Below are positions 1-12,308 of a stretch of DNA of 64,000 nucleotides, piece by piece; the first letter of the stretch is position 1; every line of letters starts with the position of its first letter. Both the position numbers and the translations under genes were made by a program. The stretch comes from Petunia secreta (lineage: Eukaryota; Streptophyta; Magnoliopsida; Solanales; Solanaceae), in the NCBI GenBank assembly GCA_029990175.1, contig JARKIP010000049.1:8844001-8908000 (forward strand), given 5' to 3'. The notes below the pieces were generated by a model. It made no database searches, had not been told where the DNA came from, and saw only the letters and a list, made by a program, of their open reading frames with translations.

Positions 1-641
1 GCTTGATCGAGGTGGCCTGGACTGATCTTTAAGAAGATAGAATCCAAGTTTAAAGAGAGGTGTGCAATGAATAATGATTTCAAAGGGAGCAGGCAATTAG
101 AAGAGCAACACTAATATTTGATGTGCCAAGTTTCATGTAGTGGCATCAATATCTGCACCTTTATTTCATGCTTTGGTAGTTGCGAGAATTGATCGATCAT
201 TTATATATCTAATATTTCTAGGATTAGCTTCAATAGTTTTTCTTTCCAAGATCCTCCTCACGTTGCACTTCAATTTGCCACTATAGATGTGATTAAAGCA
301 CCTTGCATCAGATCTAGTGCTCTTACTCATCATGTCAAGTAGCATAATTGCTTGTAGCCAGTTTAAACCAGCGGACGAGATGTTTGTGGGGTTCGTCTTT
401 GTCTTGTCAGCAGATTTAGCATTTTAGCTTTTGTAACAACTTTTAGACATCACAACAGGTAGGTGTATAAGTTAACGTTGCTGATGTTCGTATTTTTGGA
501 TTATGGATCTTGACATCCTAATACACACTAAAGTTAGCCAGAGGACTAATCCGAGGTTGCTGATGATCGCATGTTTGAACAAATAAAATGCCTGTAGAGG
601 AGGTAATTGTCGAACAGAAAAAGAATCTTTTGTGGCCTTTC
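1..641. other. Left flank, no gene recognised
   Basis: AT-rich plant sequence upstream of the copia insertion. Only short open frames without recognisable protein features are present. The last five bases, CTTTC at 637-641, are the left target-site duplication of the retrotransposon. Confidence 0.6.
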
Positions 642-946
642 TGTTGTGAAAATAAAAGCTGTAAAGTAAATAAAACAGAGAAACCATATAGAGAGAGACT
701 GATATATTATTTCATTTCAAACTGATGTACATAATAAACTGAAATGACTTCCTATTTATAGAAGAAAAGAAGCTGCTGCATAAGTTACTTGTAAGCTATT
801 TGCTGCATAAGCTGCTTGTAAGCTACCTGCTTGTAAGCTACTTGTAAGCTGCTTGTAAGCTACCTGCTTGTAAGCTGCTTGTAGATCAAGCTTCTTCAGG
901 AAGCTATGGGAGTAATGGACATCCACAATATAACATATTCATAACA
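642..946 (-). repeat. 3' LTR of the copia element (305 bp)
   Basis: Begins TGTTGTGAAAAT and ends ATTCATAACA on the + strand. It matches 5932-6380 apart from a few substitutions and a much shorter array of the repeat built on CTTGTAAGCTAC. Confidence 0.92.
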
Positions 947-957
947 CTCCCCCTTGG
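947..957 (-). other. Polypurine tract
   Basis: CTCCCCCTTGG lies directly inside the left LTR. On the element's strand it is a purine run (CCAAGGGGGAG) next to the 3' LTR, the expected plus-strand primer position. Between it and pol, two related segments of about 70 bp (about 979-1049 and 1072-1140) form a direct repeat, probably 3' untranslated. Confidence 0.75.
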
Positions 958-1148
958 ATGTTCATTAATAGATAATGTGCCTCGTTAAAACCTTACTAAG
1001 AAAAAACCATGTGGGAAAAAAGTCTTAGTGAAGAAAAAAGAGTACACTTGTCTTATAATACGCATTATCAGTTGTCTCATTAAAAACCTTACCAAGAAAA
1101 TCCAGTGGGAAAAAACATGGTTAAGGAAAAAAGAGTACAACGCGTATT

Positions 1149-4100
1149 TTACTCCCCATAATGAAAACTTCGATCAAGGTGCTTCAGTTTTCTCATTCCA
1201 ATCTTGTATACCATCTTTTCAAAAGTTGCAGGCGGTAAAGATTTAGTGAAAAAATCTGCCAGATTATCACATGAACATATTTGTTGCACGTCAATTTCAC
1301 CATCCTTTTGGAGATCATGTGTGAAGAAGAACTTTGGTGAGATGTGCTTTGTTCTATCTCCTTTTATAAATCCTTCCTTCAATTGGTTTATGCATGAAGT
1401 ATTGTCCTCATATAAGATTGTGGGTATTTTGGTATCACACTTAAGACCACATCTTTCTTGAATGAAATGAATCACTGATCTCAACCATACGCATTCCCTA
1501 CTTGCTTCATCAATAGCTATTAATTCAGCATGATTTGGAGAAGTAGCACACATTGATTGTTTAGTAGATCGCCATGATATGGCAGTACCTCCGCATGTGA
1601 AGAGGTAACCAGATTGAGATCGACCCCTATGTGGGTCAGATAAATAGTCTGCATCTGCATAACCAACAAGATCTGCACTATATTTGTTAGAATAAAATAA
1701 ACCCATATCAACAGATCCTTTCAGATATCGCAATACCTGTTTGATACCTTTCCAATGTCGATGTGTAGGAGCAGAACTAAATCTTGCTAAAACATTAACA
1801 AAAAATGCTATATCAGGTCTTGTAGAGTTAGCAAGATACATAAGTGCACCAATTGCACTTAGATATGGTACTTCAGGACCAAGAAGTTCTTCATCCTCTT
1901 CTTGAGGCCGGAACGGATCTTTATCCACTTCAAGGGATCGAACAATCATTGGAGTACTTAATGGATGTGCTTTATCCATATAAAATCGTTTCAAGACCTT
2001 TTCTGTATAGGCAGATTGATGAATAAAGATTCCGTCTACTAAATGTTCAATTTGTAGACCAAGACAAAGTTTTGTCTTTCCAAGATCTTTCATCTCAACT
2101 TCTCTCTTTAAATAATCAATTGCCTTTTGGAGCTCTTCTGGAGTTCCAATGAGATTTATGTCATCAACATAAACAACAAGTATAACAAACTGTGATGCTG
2201 TTTTCTTTATGAATATACATGGACATTTGACATTGTTTATATATCCTTCCTTTAGCAAGTACTCACTAAGGCGATTATACCACATGCGCCCTGATTGTTT
2301 TAAGCCATACAAAGATCTTTGTAATCTGATTGAGTACATTTCCCGAGACTTTGAATTATATGCTTCAGGCATTTTAAATCCTTCAGGGATTTTCATATAA
2401 ATTTCATTATCAAGTGAGCCATATAGGTATGCTGTAACTACATCCATCAGGTGTATTTCAAGTTTTTCATGTACAGCTAAACTGATGAGATATCGAAATG
2501 TTATCCCATCCATAACAGGTGAATATGTTTCTTCATAATCGACACCAGGTCTTTGTGAGAATCCTTGTGCAACAAGGCGTGCTTTATATCTTATGATTTC
2601 ACCTTTCTCATTTCGTTTACGCACAAAGACCCATTTAAAGCCAATTGGTTTTATACCATTAGGTGTTTGGACTACATGTCCAAAAACATCACGTTTGGCA
2701 AGTGAGCTCAATTCTGCTTGAATTGCCTCTTGCCATTTTGGCCAATCATTTCTTTGTCGACAATGTTGAATAGATTGAGGTTCAAAATCCTCATTATCTT
2801 GCATAATATTAAGTGCAACACTATATGCAAAAACATCATCCACCTCTATTTCTGATCGATTCAAATTTATTCCATCACCAAAATTTATTAAATTCCTCAC
2901 TCACTTGAGTCTCAGGTTCATTAATTTCTTCAGGAAATTCAGGATTAATAAGATCTTGGTTCTCTTCAAGAGATTCTTTTATAGTGTCATCTTGATCATT
3001 TGTCACTTTTCTTTTTCTAGGATTTCGATCTTTGGAACCCAGTGGTCTACCACGCTTCAGGCGTGCTTTAGGTTCACTGGCTATGACACTACTAGATGGT
3101 CCTACTGGGATATCCATCCGAATTGGTACATTCTCTGCAGGGATATGTGATTTAGTAATTCTTTTTAAATCAGTAAATGCGTCAGGCATTTGATTTGCTA
3201 TATTTTGAAAATGAACGATCTTCTGGATCTCTTGTTCACATGTGGGGGTACGTGGATCAAAATGAGATAATGATGGAACTTTTCACGCAATTTCTCTATT
3301 TATTTCCTTTTTCTCTCCCCCTAATTGTGGGAAAATTGTCTCATCAAATCGACAATCTGCAAATCGAGCAGTGAATAAATCTCCCGTTAATGGCTCAAGA
3401 TACCGAATAATAGAGGGCGACTCAAACCCAACATATATTCCCAGCCTTCTCTGGGGTCCCATCTTAGTGCGTTGTGGTGGTGCTACTGGCACATATACAG
3501 CACATCCAAATATTCGTAGATGAGAAATATTCGGTTCATGGCCAAAAACTAATTGTGACGGGGAGAATTCATGATAATGTGTCGGTCTGAGACGAACAAG
3601 TGATGCAGCATGTAAAATAGCATGACCCCAAGCAGTAGTGGGCAATTTTGTTTTCATTAACAGCGGTCTTGCTATCAATTGTGGTCGTTTAATAAATGAC
3701 TCTGCAAGGCCATTTTGAGTATGAACATAAGCTACAGGATGTTCAACTCTTATTCCGAGTGATAAACAATAATCATTAAAAGCTTGGGATGAAAATTCTG
3801 CAGCATTATCAAGGCGAATAGCTTTAATAGGATTATCAGGGAATTGTGCCCTTAATCGAATTATTTGTGCCAACAATTTCGCAAACGCCAGGTTGCGAGA
3901 TGATAACAGGCACACATGAGACCATCTTGAAGATGCATCAATTAGGACCATAAAATATCTAAACAATCCACAAGGTGGATGAATAGGTCCACATATATCC
4001 CCATGGATACGTTCTAAAAACGTAGGGGATTCAAATCCAACCTTTGTTGGTGATGGTCTAGTGATTAACTTTCCCTGATAACAAGCAGTACAAGAAAATT

Positions 4101-4704
4101 CATTACTTTTAAGAATCTTCAGGTTCTTAAGTGAATGCCCACTTGAATTTTCAATGACTCGCCTCATCATTATTGATCCAGGATGACCCAAACGGTCATG
4201 CCAAAGCACAAAATTATTTAAATCAGTAAACTTCTGGTTTACGACAGAGTGTGCTTCAACTGTACCAATCTTTGTAGAGTATAAGCCAGAAGATAAAGTT
4301 GGCAATTTTTCTAAAACGTATTTCTGGCCAGAGACATTCTTTGTAATACAAATATATTCATTATTCATTTCGTTTATTGTCTCACTATGATATCCATTTC
4401 GGCGGATATCTTTAAAACTTAACAAGTTTCTTCTGGACTTGGAAGAGAACAATGCATTATCTATAATAAGTTTTGTTCCCTTAGGCAGAAATATAGTTGC
4501 TCTTCCGGAGCCTTCAATTAAATTAGTATTACCAAAAATAGTAGAAACATTTGCCTTTCTCATTATCAAGTGTGAAAAATATTTTCGATCTTTGAATATG
4601 GCATGTGTTGTTCCACTATCAATTACGCAAATATCTTCAGAATTGATCTTTGATCCAAATAAAGTTTGAGGGATATCCATGTGTTCTTCAAAATAAAATA
4701 ACAT
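1149..4704 (-). pseudogene. pol: copia pol (protease-integrase-RT-RNase H), interrupted
   Basis: Segment 4704-3283 holds the protease signature DSGTTHAIF, the H/H/C/C pre-integrase motif (LWHDRLGHP then CTAC) and the integrase core with its acidic triad (GDICGP, RLDNAAEF, NGLAESF). A TGA at 3283-3285 ends this frame; sequence after it (start codon at 3189, to 2875) continues in the same frame with a linker rich in basic residues. The frame then shifts near 2875-2900 into 2900-1149, which carries reverse transcriptase with YVDD and RNase H with conserved acidic residues (YADADY, AELIAI, EDNTS). One nonsense codon and one frameshift therefore separate integrase from a long intact RT/RNase H block. 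The TGA is probably a mutated tryptophan codon. Confidence 0.92.
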
Positions 4705-4820
4705 AGATAAAAACAGACGTCATATAATACATGCTTTATTATCAAAACAAAACTTTACTAGTATTACTACAATAATATTAAACATACAAACTATTACAAA
4801 CGACATAACTTAAAAGATAT

Positions 4821-5866
4821 TTAAGTCTCTTTGGCTACAGTTGCATCACCAGTTAGATGATCTATTTGTCCTTCAGGGATCTGTCCTTCAGGGAACTGTC
4901 CTTCAGGGATCTCAAAGAAATCTGCTATGTCCAAATGCGTGAAGTCCACATTATCTTCAGACATAAAGTTGGCTTCAGCATTATTTCCTTTCTTTTTCAG
5001 AGATGCTTGATAGAGATCAACTAGGTACTTTGGCGTACGACAGGTACGTGACCAATGTCTTTTGCTCCACAACGATAGCAACCATTCTCTGAATTTTTCG
5101 TTTGCACCGCTTCATGCTTTTTATCCTTCCCTTTCCACTGCTGGTGGTCAGGGGATTTTGGTGCATAACGATCATCATGATAGGAGTTTCTTCCTCGACC
5201 ACGACCACGACCGCGGCCACGACTGGGACCACACCACTTTCCACGTTTTTGGTGGAAATTCGTCTCATTCACTTCTGGGAATGGAGCAGAACCAGTGGGT
5301 CGACTTTCATGATTTTTCATCAATAATCCGTTATGTTGTTCAGCAACAAGCAGATGTGAAATTAACTCAGAATATTTACTAAATTTCATCTCTCGATATT
5401 GCTGCTGCAGGAGCACATTCGAGGCACGAAAAGTGGAGAATATTTTCTCAAGCATGTCACTATCAGTGATATTTTCTCCACATAATTTCAACTGAGGAAT
5501 AATTCTAAACATAGCAGAATTATATTCACTGATGGTTTTAAAATCTTGTAGCCTCAGATGGATCCAGTCATAACGTGCTTGTGGATGTATGACCATCTTC
5601 AGGTGGTCATACCTGTCTTTCAAGCTATTCCACAGCATGAGTGGATCTTTAACCGTAAGATATTCCATTTTTAGACCTTCATCAAGATGATGACGCAGGA
5701 ATATCATTACTTTAGCACGGTTTTGATTAGACGCTTGATTATTATTTTTGATGGTGTCTCCAAGACCCATCGCATCTAAATGGATTTCAGCATCTAAAAC
5801 CCATGAAAGATAACTTTTGCCTGATATATCCAGGGCAGTAAATTCAATCTTAGAAATATTAGCCAT
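4821..5866 (-). pseudogene. gag: copia gag, frameshifted in the zinc knuckle
   Basis: The start at 5866 lies just inside the 5' LTR (5932). The 281-residue frame holds a copia gag capsid-like region of the UBN2 type, then an arginine/glycine-rich stretch and the first half of a CCHC zinc knuckle (CYRCGAK). The second half of the knuckle and the C-terminus, with a repeated PEGQ motif, lie in another frame (5081-4821), so a small indel near 5040-5060 breaks gag. About 115 bp of apparently non-coding sequence separates the gag stop from pol. Confidence 0.88.
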
Positions 5867-5931
5867 AAATTTAGAAAGTAAAATCCTTACCTTATACCTT
5901 TTCTAGATAGCAGAGCCTCGTGCCGATAACG

Positions 5932-6380
5932 TGTTGTGAAAATAAAAGCTGTAAAGTAAATAAAACAGAAAAACTATATAGAGAGAGACTGATATATTAT
6001 TTCATTTCAAACTGATGTACATAATAAACTGAAATGACTTCCTATTTATAGAAGAAAAGAAGCTGCTGCATAAGCTACTTGTAAGCTATCTGCTGCATAA
6101 GCTACTTGTAAGCTGCTTGTAAGCTACCTGCTTGTAAGCTACTTGTAAGATGCTTGTAAGCTACCTGCTTGTAAGCTACTTGTAAGCTGCTTGCAAGCTA
6201 CCTGCTTGTAAGCTACTTGTAAGATGCTTGTAAGCTACCTGCTTGTAAGCTACTTGTAAGCTGCTTGTAAGCTACCTGCTTGTAAGCTGCTTGTAAGCTA
6301 CTTGTAAGCTGCTTGTAGATCAAGCTTCTTCAGGAAGCTATGGGAGTAATGGACATCCACAATATAACATATTCATAACA
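5932..6380 (-). repeat. 5' LTR of the copia element (449 bp) with expanded minisatellite
   Basis: Same ends as the left LTR but about 144 bp longer. All the extra length lies in 6060-6320, where units of the type CTTGTAAGCTACCTG are repeated many more times. CTTTC follows at 6381-6385. Confidence 0.92.
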
Positions 6381-6680
6381 CTTTCTAATTTTTTGACTTT
6401 TTCTCTTTTGAACTATGTAAACTTCTCAAGTAACATGGAGGAATACGACTTTAGAACTAGACACGTTTTTTCAGTTTTCATTTTGGCTTTTGTGTAACGT
6501 GTGGAATGAATTGTTATCTAACCTCAAGTTACAAAGATTGAATAAAGAGAACAACAATTATCTGCAAATGATGAAAGCAGGAAACTTTTAACATGTCATA
6601 ATTGTTCAAATGATTCATATCGTGTGTCTAGAATACTAGTCACGGTTGGCCCGTGTTCACACAGGCCCAACAAAATTACT
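6381..6680. other. Spacer, no gene seen
   Basis: AT-rich sequence between the copia element and the next transposon. No recognisable coding or RNA feature. Confidence 0.5.
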
Positions 6681-7143
6681 TTAACATCCGGGATAAGTAC
6701 ACGAAAGGCCACTTTTGTCACTGGTCTTTGGGCACAGGCCACTAATACCAAAATATTTAGTTTGTGGCCACTTTTGCTTAAAGAGATAGAACTTCAGTCC
6801 AGAGGCCGGATTGAAGTTCAGTCCTTAAAGATTGAACTTCAATCCAGGGCCATATGGACTGAAGTTCAGTCCAGTCCTTAAGATGGAACTTCAGTCCATG
6901 GCCATACTATGGACTGAAGTTCAGTCCATGGCCATATGGACTGAAAGTTCAGTCCTTAAGAGATGGAACTTCAGTCCAGGGGCCGTATGGACTGAACTTC
7001 AGTCAATTATTAGAACTTAAGTCAATATTTATTTAGTAAAGGCCCAAAAGTGGCCTCTAGTGTAAAATCAAATAAAATAGTTGCCTCAAACTAAATACCA
7101 GTGTTAAAAGTGGCTGCTGGGCGAAATTTTTACTTAACATCCG
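6681..7143. mobile_element. Non-autonomous inverted-repeat element (MULE-like MITE) with palindromic core
   Basis: TTAACATCCG occurs at 6681-6690 and 7134-7143, fitting a 10-bp target duplication. Just inside, GGCCACTTTTGTCACTGG on the left matches AGCCACTTTTAACACTGG on the reverse complement of the right end, giving imperfect terminal inverted repeats. A fragment of the same family lies at 34735-34870. The length of the target duplication suggests a Mutator-like MITE; this family assignment is inference. Confidence 0.6.
6785..7015. repeat. Tandem palindrome minisatellite
   Basis: The near-perfect palindrome GGACTGAAGTTCAGTCC recurs at 6856-6872 and 6911-6927. Variants lie at 6938-6955 and 6988-7003 and half-units at both edges, joined by GGCCATAT-type linkers. 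The whole stretch is a run of short cruciform-capable units. Confidence 0.85.
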
Positions 7144-8398
7144 TACTAAACTATTTTAATGAAAAAATTTGTAGAATTATGACATAGAGGCAACTGATTC
7201 AACTATTTGATTTCTATCACGGCAATTTTGCAAACACAATATTTTGTTTAGCTTACTAAATAAATTTTGGATGAAAATATCTGTGTTAATGTTATAAAAG
7301 ACACACATAATTACCTCTTTTTTCTTTCTCTATCTAAATTTCTAGTCTAAGCAACAATTGTCCTTGATTCTTTTTTGTAGTCTGCAAGCTAATCATCTTA
7401 TTAAGGATAAATGAGGAGTTCAGTAGAAAATTGATTCCAAATTTATAAATGTATCATTATTTTTTAAACAGATTAATAAAAATATTGTGAGATTCTTTTA
7501 GAAACGGATAGATTAATTATTTTATACTCTTATCAAGATGTTAAAAAGTGTACTCATTCATTGCATTTATCTTTGTTATGAGTTCATTTAAATAATCAAA
7601 GTTTGCCTTACAGGAAATATCCTTTTGATTTTATTTAAAAAGATTTTTAAACAAAAGTATATTTTTTTCAATAACAAAAGTATTATTGAAACAAGATTTA
7701 TGTTTAGTCAATAACTATTTTTATGTTTAAAGTGAAAGTCAAAATATTTGTATTGTATCTAATCTAGCAGAATTTTTGTCGTTAAAATATTAACGCCTAA
7801 GAATAAACACAAGTTGTCAAATGTTTCTAAATACTCGTCAAGTTTACGGACCAAGAATATTATAGGGTAATATTTGTATTATTGGAACTTATACAAATTA
7901 AATTCGAACCAACATATTTTCAATATTCGTTACTAATAAACACTGCATCAGCTGGCTTTTTTAATCTAAGATTATTTGTTCCTATCTATCTTTAAACCTA
8001 TCAATTTAATATGCTCAGGCTTAATTTTCGGTCTAAGTGCTCTGGTGTTGCTTTTGACTGAGATTTACTGTAATGACTCTGTGGCTTCCCCTTTAGTCCA
8101 TTTCTTTCTGGTTTGACCGCCAGAATAAGACAGTAGTCGTAGTATCTAATCTCTTTAATTTACTCCCTTAGTAAAGTGCATTTATTTTCTCGTTTAACTC
8201 TTAATGATACATTAAGATTTGAATTTTTGAGTATTCACCTTCGCTATCTGTTGAGTACTCAACAGTACAAGCACCCTCATAGTCCAAATAACTGGAATGT
8301 CATGTTTAGTTTTTATATTAAATTTTGAGTTTAATTGATAAGTGTAATGTTTTTTAATATCTATTTTTGTTTGAGTGATTAGAAATAATTGAATGATT
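7144..8398. other. AT-rich spacer, no gene seen
   Basis: No recognisable coding frame, RNA gene or transposon end. Short open frames lack protein signatures. Confidence 0.5.
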
Positions 8399-9493
8399 AG
8401 AGAAGTATGACTTGAATGAGCCCGATAGGGAAGTATATCTTTATCCACTAGCAAAGATAAAGCAAGACGATGAAGTTATTTGAGACACTTACAATAGCAA
8501 GGGTCAAGTTGATGTAAAGGCACAGGCGAATAGACCTCTTGGAGCAACTGTATCGAAGACTTTGTTGGAGTGATATGAATTCTCATGACAACGACCACAA
8601 GAAGATGCAACAATCTAAGAATGAACATGATACGTAGCCAACCTACATTAAACTCAATGGCTCAGCAATAAGATATTATCCAAGAAGGAAAGTTGGTGCA
8701 AGGACTATATTGCAGCAATTGGTTGACAAGTATGAAAGACGCTAAGTATCTCTTTGAGGACACATAGCCATCATGACAGAAAAATTCGCAAGGAAGGATG
8801 ACAAATGCACTTAAGGTCCTGGTATTCGACAAAAGCCAACATCCTTTTGTCACGCAACACAATCTATTCCTTACACAATGTCTTTATCGCTTTTCAGTGA
8901 CATTCAACTCCTCATCTCCTGCTTAAATAAAGCTTCGGTCGTTTGACAAAAATCCTTGTCCTGACTGCTACATAAGGCACTTAGGCAATCTCTCGTGATA
9001 TCTATACGATCTATCACAACCTCCAAATTCAAGCGCTAATCCATCATCCGTGGTCTAGGCATTCTCTTAAGCTCATGTGTCATTTTTGCTTCAAGACTTT
9101 GCTAACATGCCCACACTACTTTGTGCATTTCACCGCTTTGTTAAGGTTGCCTTGCGCCAGAACACTGAAATCGGTCAAGAATCTGCATTCGAAAAGCCGA
9201 AACGGCAAGCCGAGTTGAAAACACTTTCTCCGACAACAAAGTCATTTGAACCATCAGCATATGACACCAAGGGCATTCAGACAATGCCAACACCATACAA
9301 TAAAGAAATCCAATCACTATACAACCAAAGCTAGCAAAGCTCACAACCTTACACTGCACCCAACTTACACAATAAACAACCTCCTCTCTGTCAAGACTTC
9401 CAACTACAACCCTATCGGGCTCATTCAATTATTTATAAGATGGTGAGAAGACGTTAAATAAGTGGGGGGCACGTGACAAGAGAAGTATGACTT
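8399..9493. repeat. Unclassified insertion-like block with inverted and direct repeats
   Basis: A 19-bp perfect inverted repeat (TTGAATGAGCCCGATAGGG at 8412-8430, its complement at 9410-9428) lies inside a 15-bp direct repeat (AGAGAAGTATGACTT at 8399-8413 and 9479-9493). Internal open frames show no recognised domain. It may be a decayed non-autonomous transposon or retroelement piece. Confidence 0.4.
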
Positions 9494-10255
9494 CATCAAG
9501 ATTCCCCGACAATCAGCAGAAAAGAGTTGCACACTAAAGTTACAAAATAAGGCTCAAGATATTGTGAATTTACGGGAAGATAAGCATAAAGTAACGAAAT
9601 AAATAGATAAAGCAAGGTTAAAAGTTTAACTTATCCTCCTTTTGGTGTATAGTGCGTGGACATATACAACTCTTAATGCGAGACGTTCAGACAATCAAAG
9701 CATAAAACAACTGAATTGTATGTTTTACCCTCAGGGACAGGCAGGCATGTCAACGGTGACCTGCCTGCTGTTCCCACTTACATTACTACTATTAATAAAG
9801 GAGAAGACCCCAAGTTTGGTAGTCCTCACGACAAATTCCTACCCCTCCAAATTCCTTGAGAAGTTTCCACGTGTCAATGCTTCTTAGGCCAATTTTTAGT
9901 GAGATTTTTGACCCCGTTCTTCTGCATAATTATATCAATTGCCATAAAAAAGTCAACTTAATAAAGCCAACTTTTGAGGGCTTTTGCTATGCCTAATTTT
10001 CTGTCTAAATATTTGTCATGGCTTGCTACGTGGGATAGCCAATATGTCCAACTTTTCCTTTTAATTTTTTACCAAGAAAAAGTTCCTTTCACCTACTTGT
10101 ATTGTTTGCGTGAAAAAATGAAAGTTCTTTTTGAAAATAAAATTTGAGTCTCATTTCATGTCACAAAATTTAAAGGAAAACAAATTAGGTTTCATAAATA
10201 AATTATGAATATTTTAAAAAGTGAATAAAATTTGCTTATATGTGCATGGAAAAGT
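9494..10255. other. Spacer, no gene seen
   Basis: Moderately AT-rich sequence without recognised features. Parts resemble LTR-type non-coding DNA, but no boundaries could be supported. Confidence 0.4.
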
Positions 10256-10365
10256 TTTTTTTTTTTTTGCTTTTACACTGTATTCTCATTGGAGCCTCGA
10301 GTAATTCGGATTCGCGCTGGGTAATGAAGTGCTCCCTACCAATTTTTTTTTTTTTTTTTGAAAAA
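10256..10365 (-). mobile_element. SINE-like fragment
   Basis: A compact GC-richer segment (reverse strand: GGGAGCACTTC..GCGCGAATCCGAATTA..GGCTCCAATG) lies between T-runs at 10256-10268 and 10343-10360. The body and the A-tail on the minus strand resemble Solanaceae SINE 3' regions from memory. It is too short to assign a family. Confidence 0.4.
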
Positions 10366-10566
10366 CTTTCTAAATATCCAAACTAAATTCTACAACTTAA
10401 ATTTATATTCATACACGTACCAAAGTCATAGAAAATGATTCAATATTTTTAGTTTGATTTGTTTTTCAAAAATTCAATGGTAAAAAGTACATGGAAGCTG
10501 AAGAAACATAAATGTTAAGTTACATCTTTATTCTTTAGCTTGAAAATGGTAAACATATATAATGTA

Positions 10567-12308
10567 ATTTCTTGATATTGATAGTAGCTTTATTTGCGAT
10601 TTTTTTATTATTATTTCAGTAAAAAAAATATGAATGGTACGATAACATACATCTTATCCATAACCATGATCATATGTTGTGTGACATATCCTATCTCCCT
10701 TATTGAAAGAGAGTTTTGAACATAGGGAAACATTAAATGTAGATTCTTCCCCACTAACAAAAATTTATTTACGTTGTATTTTAATTTTTTTTTAATTTTT
10801 TATCGAACACTTTAAATTTGAAAAAAGTTTTTTTTAAAAATTAATTCAATTGTAGTAGTGACCATATAGCGTTGAAAATGAACACAACGTTATAAGGTTA
10901 CATACAATTTCATATATGTCAGAAATATCTTAAAATATATGCTTTGGTCAACTGAAAATATTTATGTTACAAATTAAAATACCCATGAAGAGCTAAATTG
11001 ATTCATGAAATTTGTTTAACTAGGTTCTTCTTGAAATTCATCTAAAATCAGGCATATATTGTCACAGTAAACTAACATGAACACAACCATCTCATGAAAT
11101 TATAAGTAAATTTAATAAATATATATAAAAATACATGTTTCTATTGGTAACTAATGAAGTTATATGCTCATAATTCACAAAAATGCTCAAAATTTCATTT
11201 TCAGTTTATGATCATAACTTGAAATTATTTCACAGACTTCATGTCATTTTGGTTTATCGGATATCAAGTAACTTGTGTCTGCTTATTTCTCGTCAAATTT
11301 GCTCCGTCACAAATATTATTTTAATAGAGTTGTGCTTAACAAGTGCCGTCACGAATAATTATCTAAAAAATAGTTACTCTCCTCCTAAATTGAGTTCGGG
11401 CTCGGGCTTAGCACGGGCCAAGGCCTATCTAGTATATAGTATAGATATAGATTTGCTGGATGTGGGTCCAGCAGATAAAAACTTTATGAGTTTAATTTTT
11501 AGAGTTTCCGAATTTATTATAGAGTTTTGCTTAAAATGCAATTTTTGTTAAAATGTTAATATATAGTAATTATGTTCATGCAGAAAATATTATGTTCAAT
11601 TAAACTCGTATCTTGTAATGTAACTTCCATTGAAATTATTTGACAGATCTTGTACAAACTCTAAACAAAAAAAGATTTGAATTAGTATTTGAAAAAAAGC
11701 TCTCAAATTTTATAAACAAACAGGAGCTAATTATATATGCTATTATATATGCCTATTGATTGCGATCCCATAATTGGAGGCGGATTTAAGATTTTAAAAG
11801 AACGGGTTCACCATTATTAGGTGCAGAGTTATAGGGTCCCAAGAATGGTCGATGAACCTCCTACGTCAAATTTTTTAATTGACTATATATGTCAATTATC
11901 ATTTTATATGATGATATATATTAGAGAAAAAAATATTAAACGGTATTTAAGTGGAAATTGATCCCTACTTTTAAGTCTAAGTGAAACATAATTTGACCAA
12001 ATGAATTATTTAAACTTTTCGAGCATAAATTTCCGAATATCATATTATTTAAAATATTTTTACATAATATTCCTAGTTTCCTATTATTGTTAGCAAATCG
12101 CAAATTATTGGACAAGAGATCCACGTGGTCATCATGTGTACTCTGACAAGCAACAAGCTAATACTAATACTGATGCCTGCCACAAAAATTCTGATTGGAT
12201 TATTGTTAAATTACTACTATAAGTTTTGTAGGATCTGTTTCAGATATTCAGTTAATCCCATGATCTGCAAAAGCAGAGTCTTGACAAGTCTTAAAGAGAA
12301 ACAAGATA
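10567..12308. other. Upstream region of the phosphoesterase-like gene
   Basis: AT-rich; open frames here are repeated in unit 2 but show no protein signature. A possible Helitron 3' end lies at 11398-11432. No core promoter was assigned with confidence. Confidence 0.4.
11398..11432 (+). mobile_element. Possible Helitron 3' terminus
   Basis: A GC-rich stretch with GGGCT and GGGCC able to pair is followed by CTAG and then T, recalling a Helitron 3' end (hairpin, CTRR, insertion before T). No 5' TC end was located. The same sequence occurs near 38125-38159 in unit 2. Confidence 0.3.

Larger units (their letters stand above)
642..6380 (-). mobile_element. Ty1/copia LTR retrotransposon, complete but coding-defective
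   Basis: A full-length element reads on the minus strand. Two LTRs with TG..CA ends (642-946 and 5932-6380) enclose gag near the right end and pol to the left, in the copia order protease, integrase, reverse transcriptase, RNase H. CTTTC at 637-641 and again at 6381-6385 is a perfect 5-bp target duplication. A polypurine tract abuts the left LTR. The coding region has a gag frameshift, a pol nonsense codon and a pol frameshift, so it cannot move with its own proteins. The LTRs differ by a few substitutions plus a large difference in internal repeat number. Confidence 0.95.

Noticed and set aside
11183..11551. 122-residue frame conserved in both units as a gene
   Set aside because: Identity only reflects recent duplication. 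The frame crosses a possible Helitron end and shows no protein-like features.
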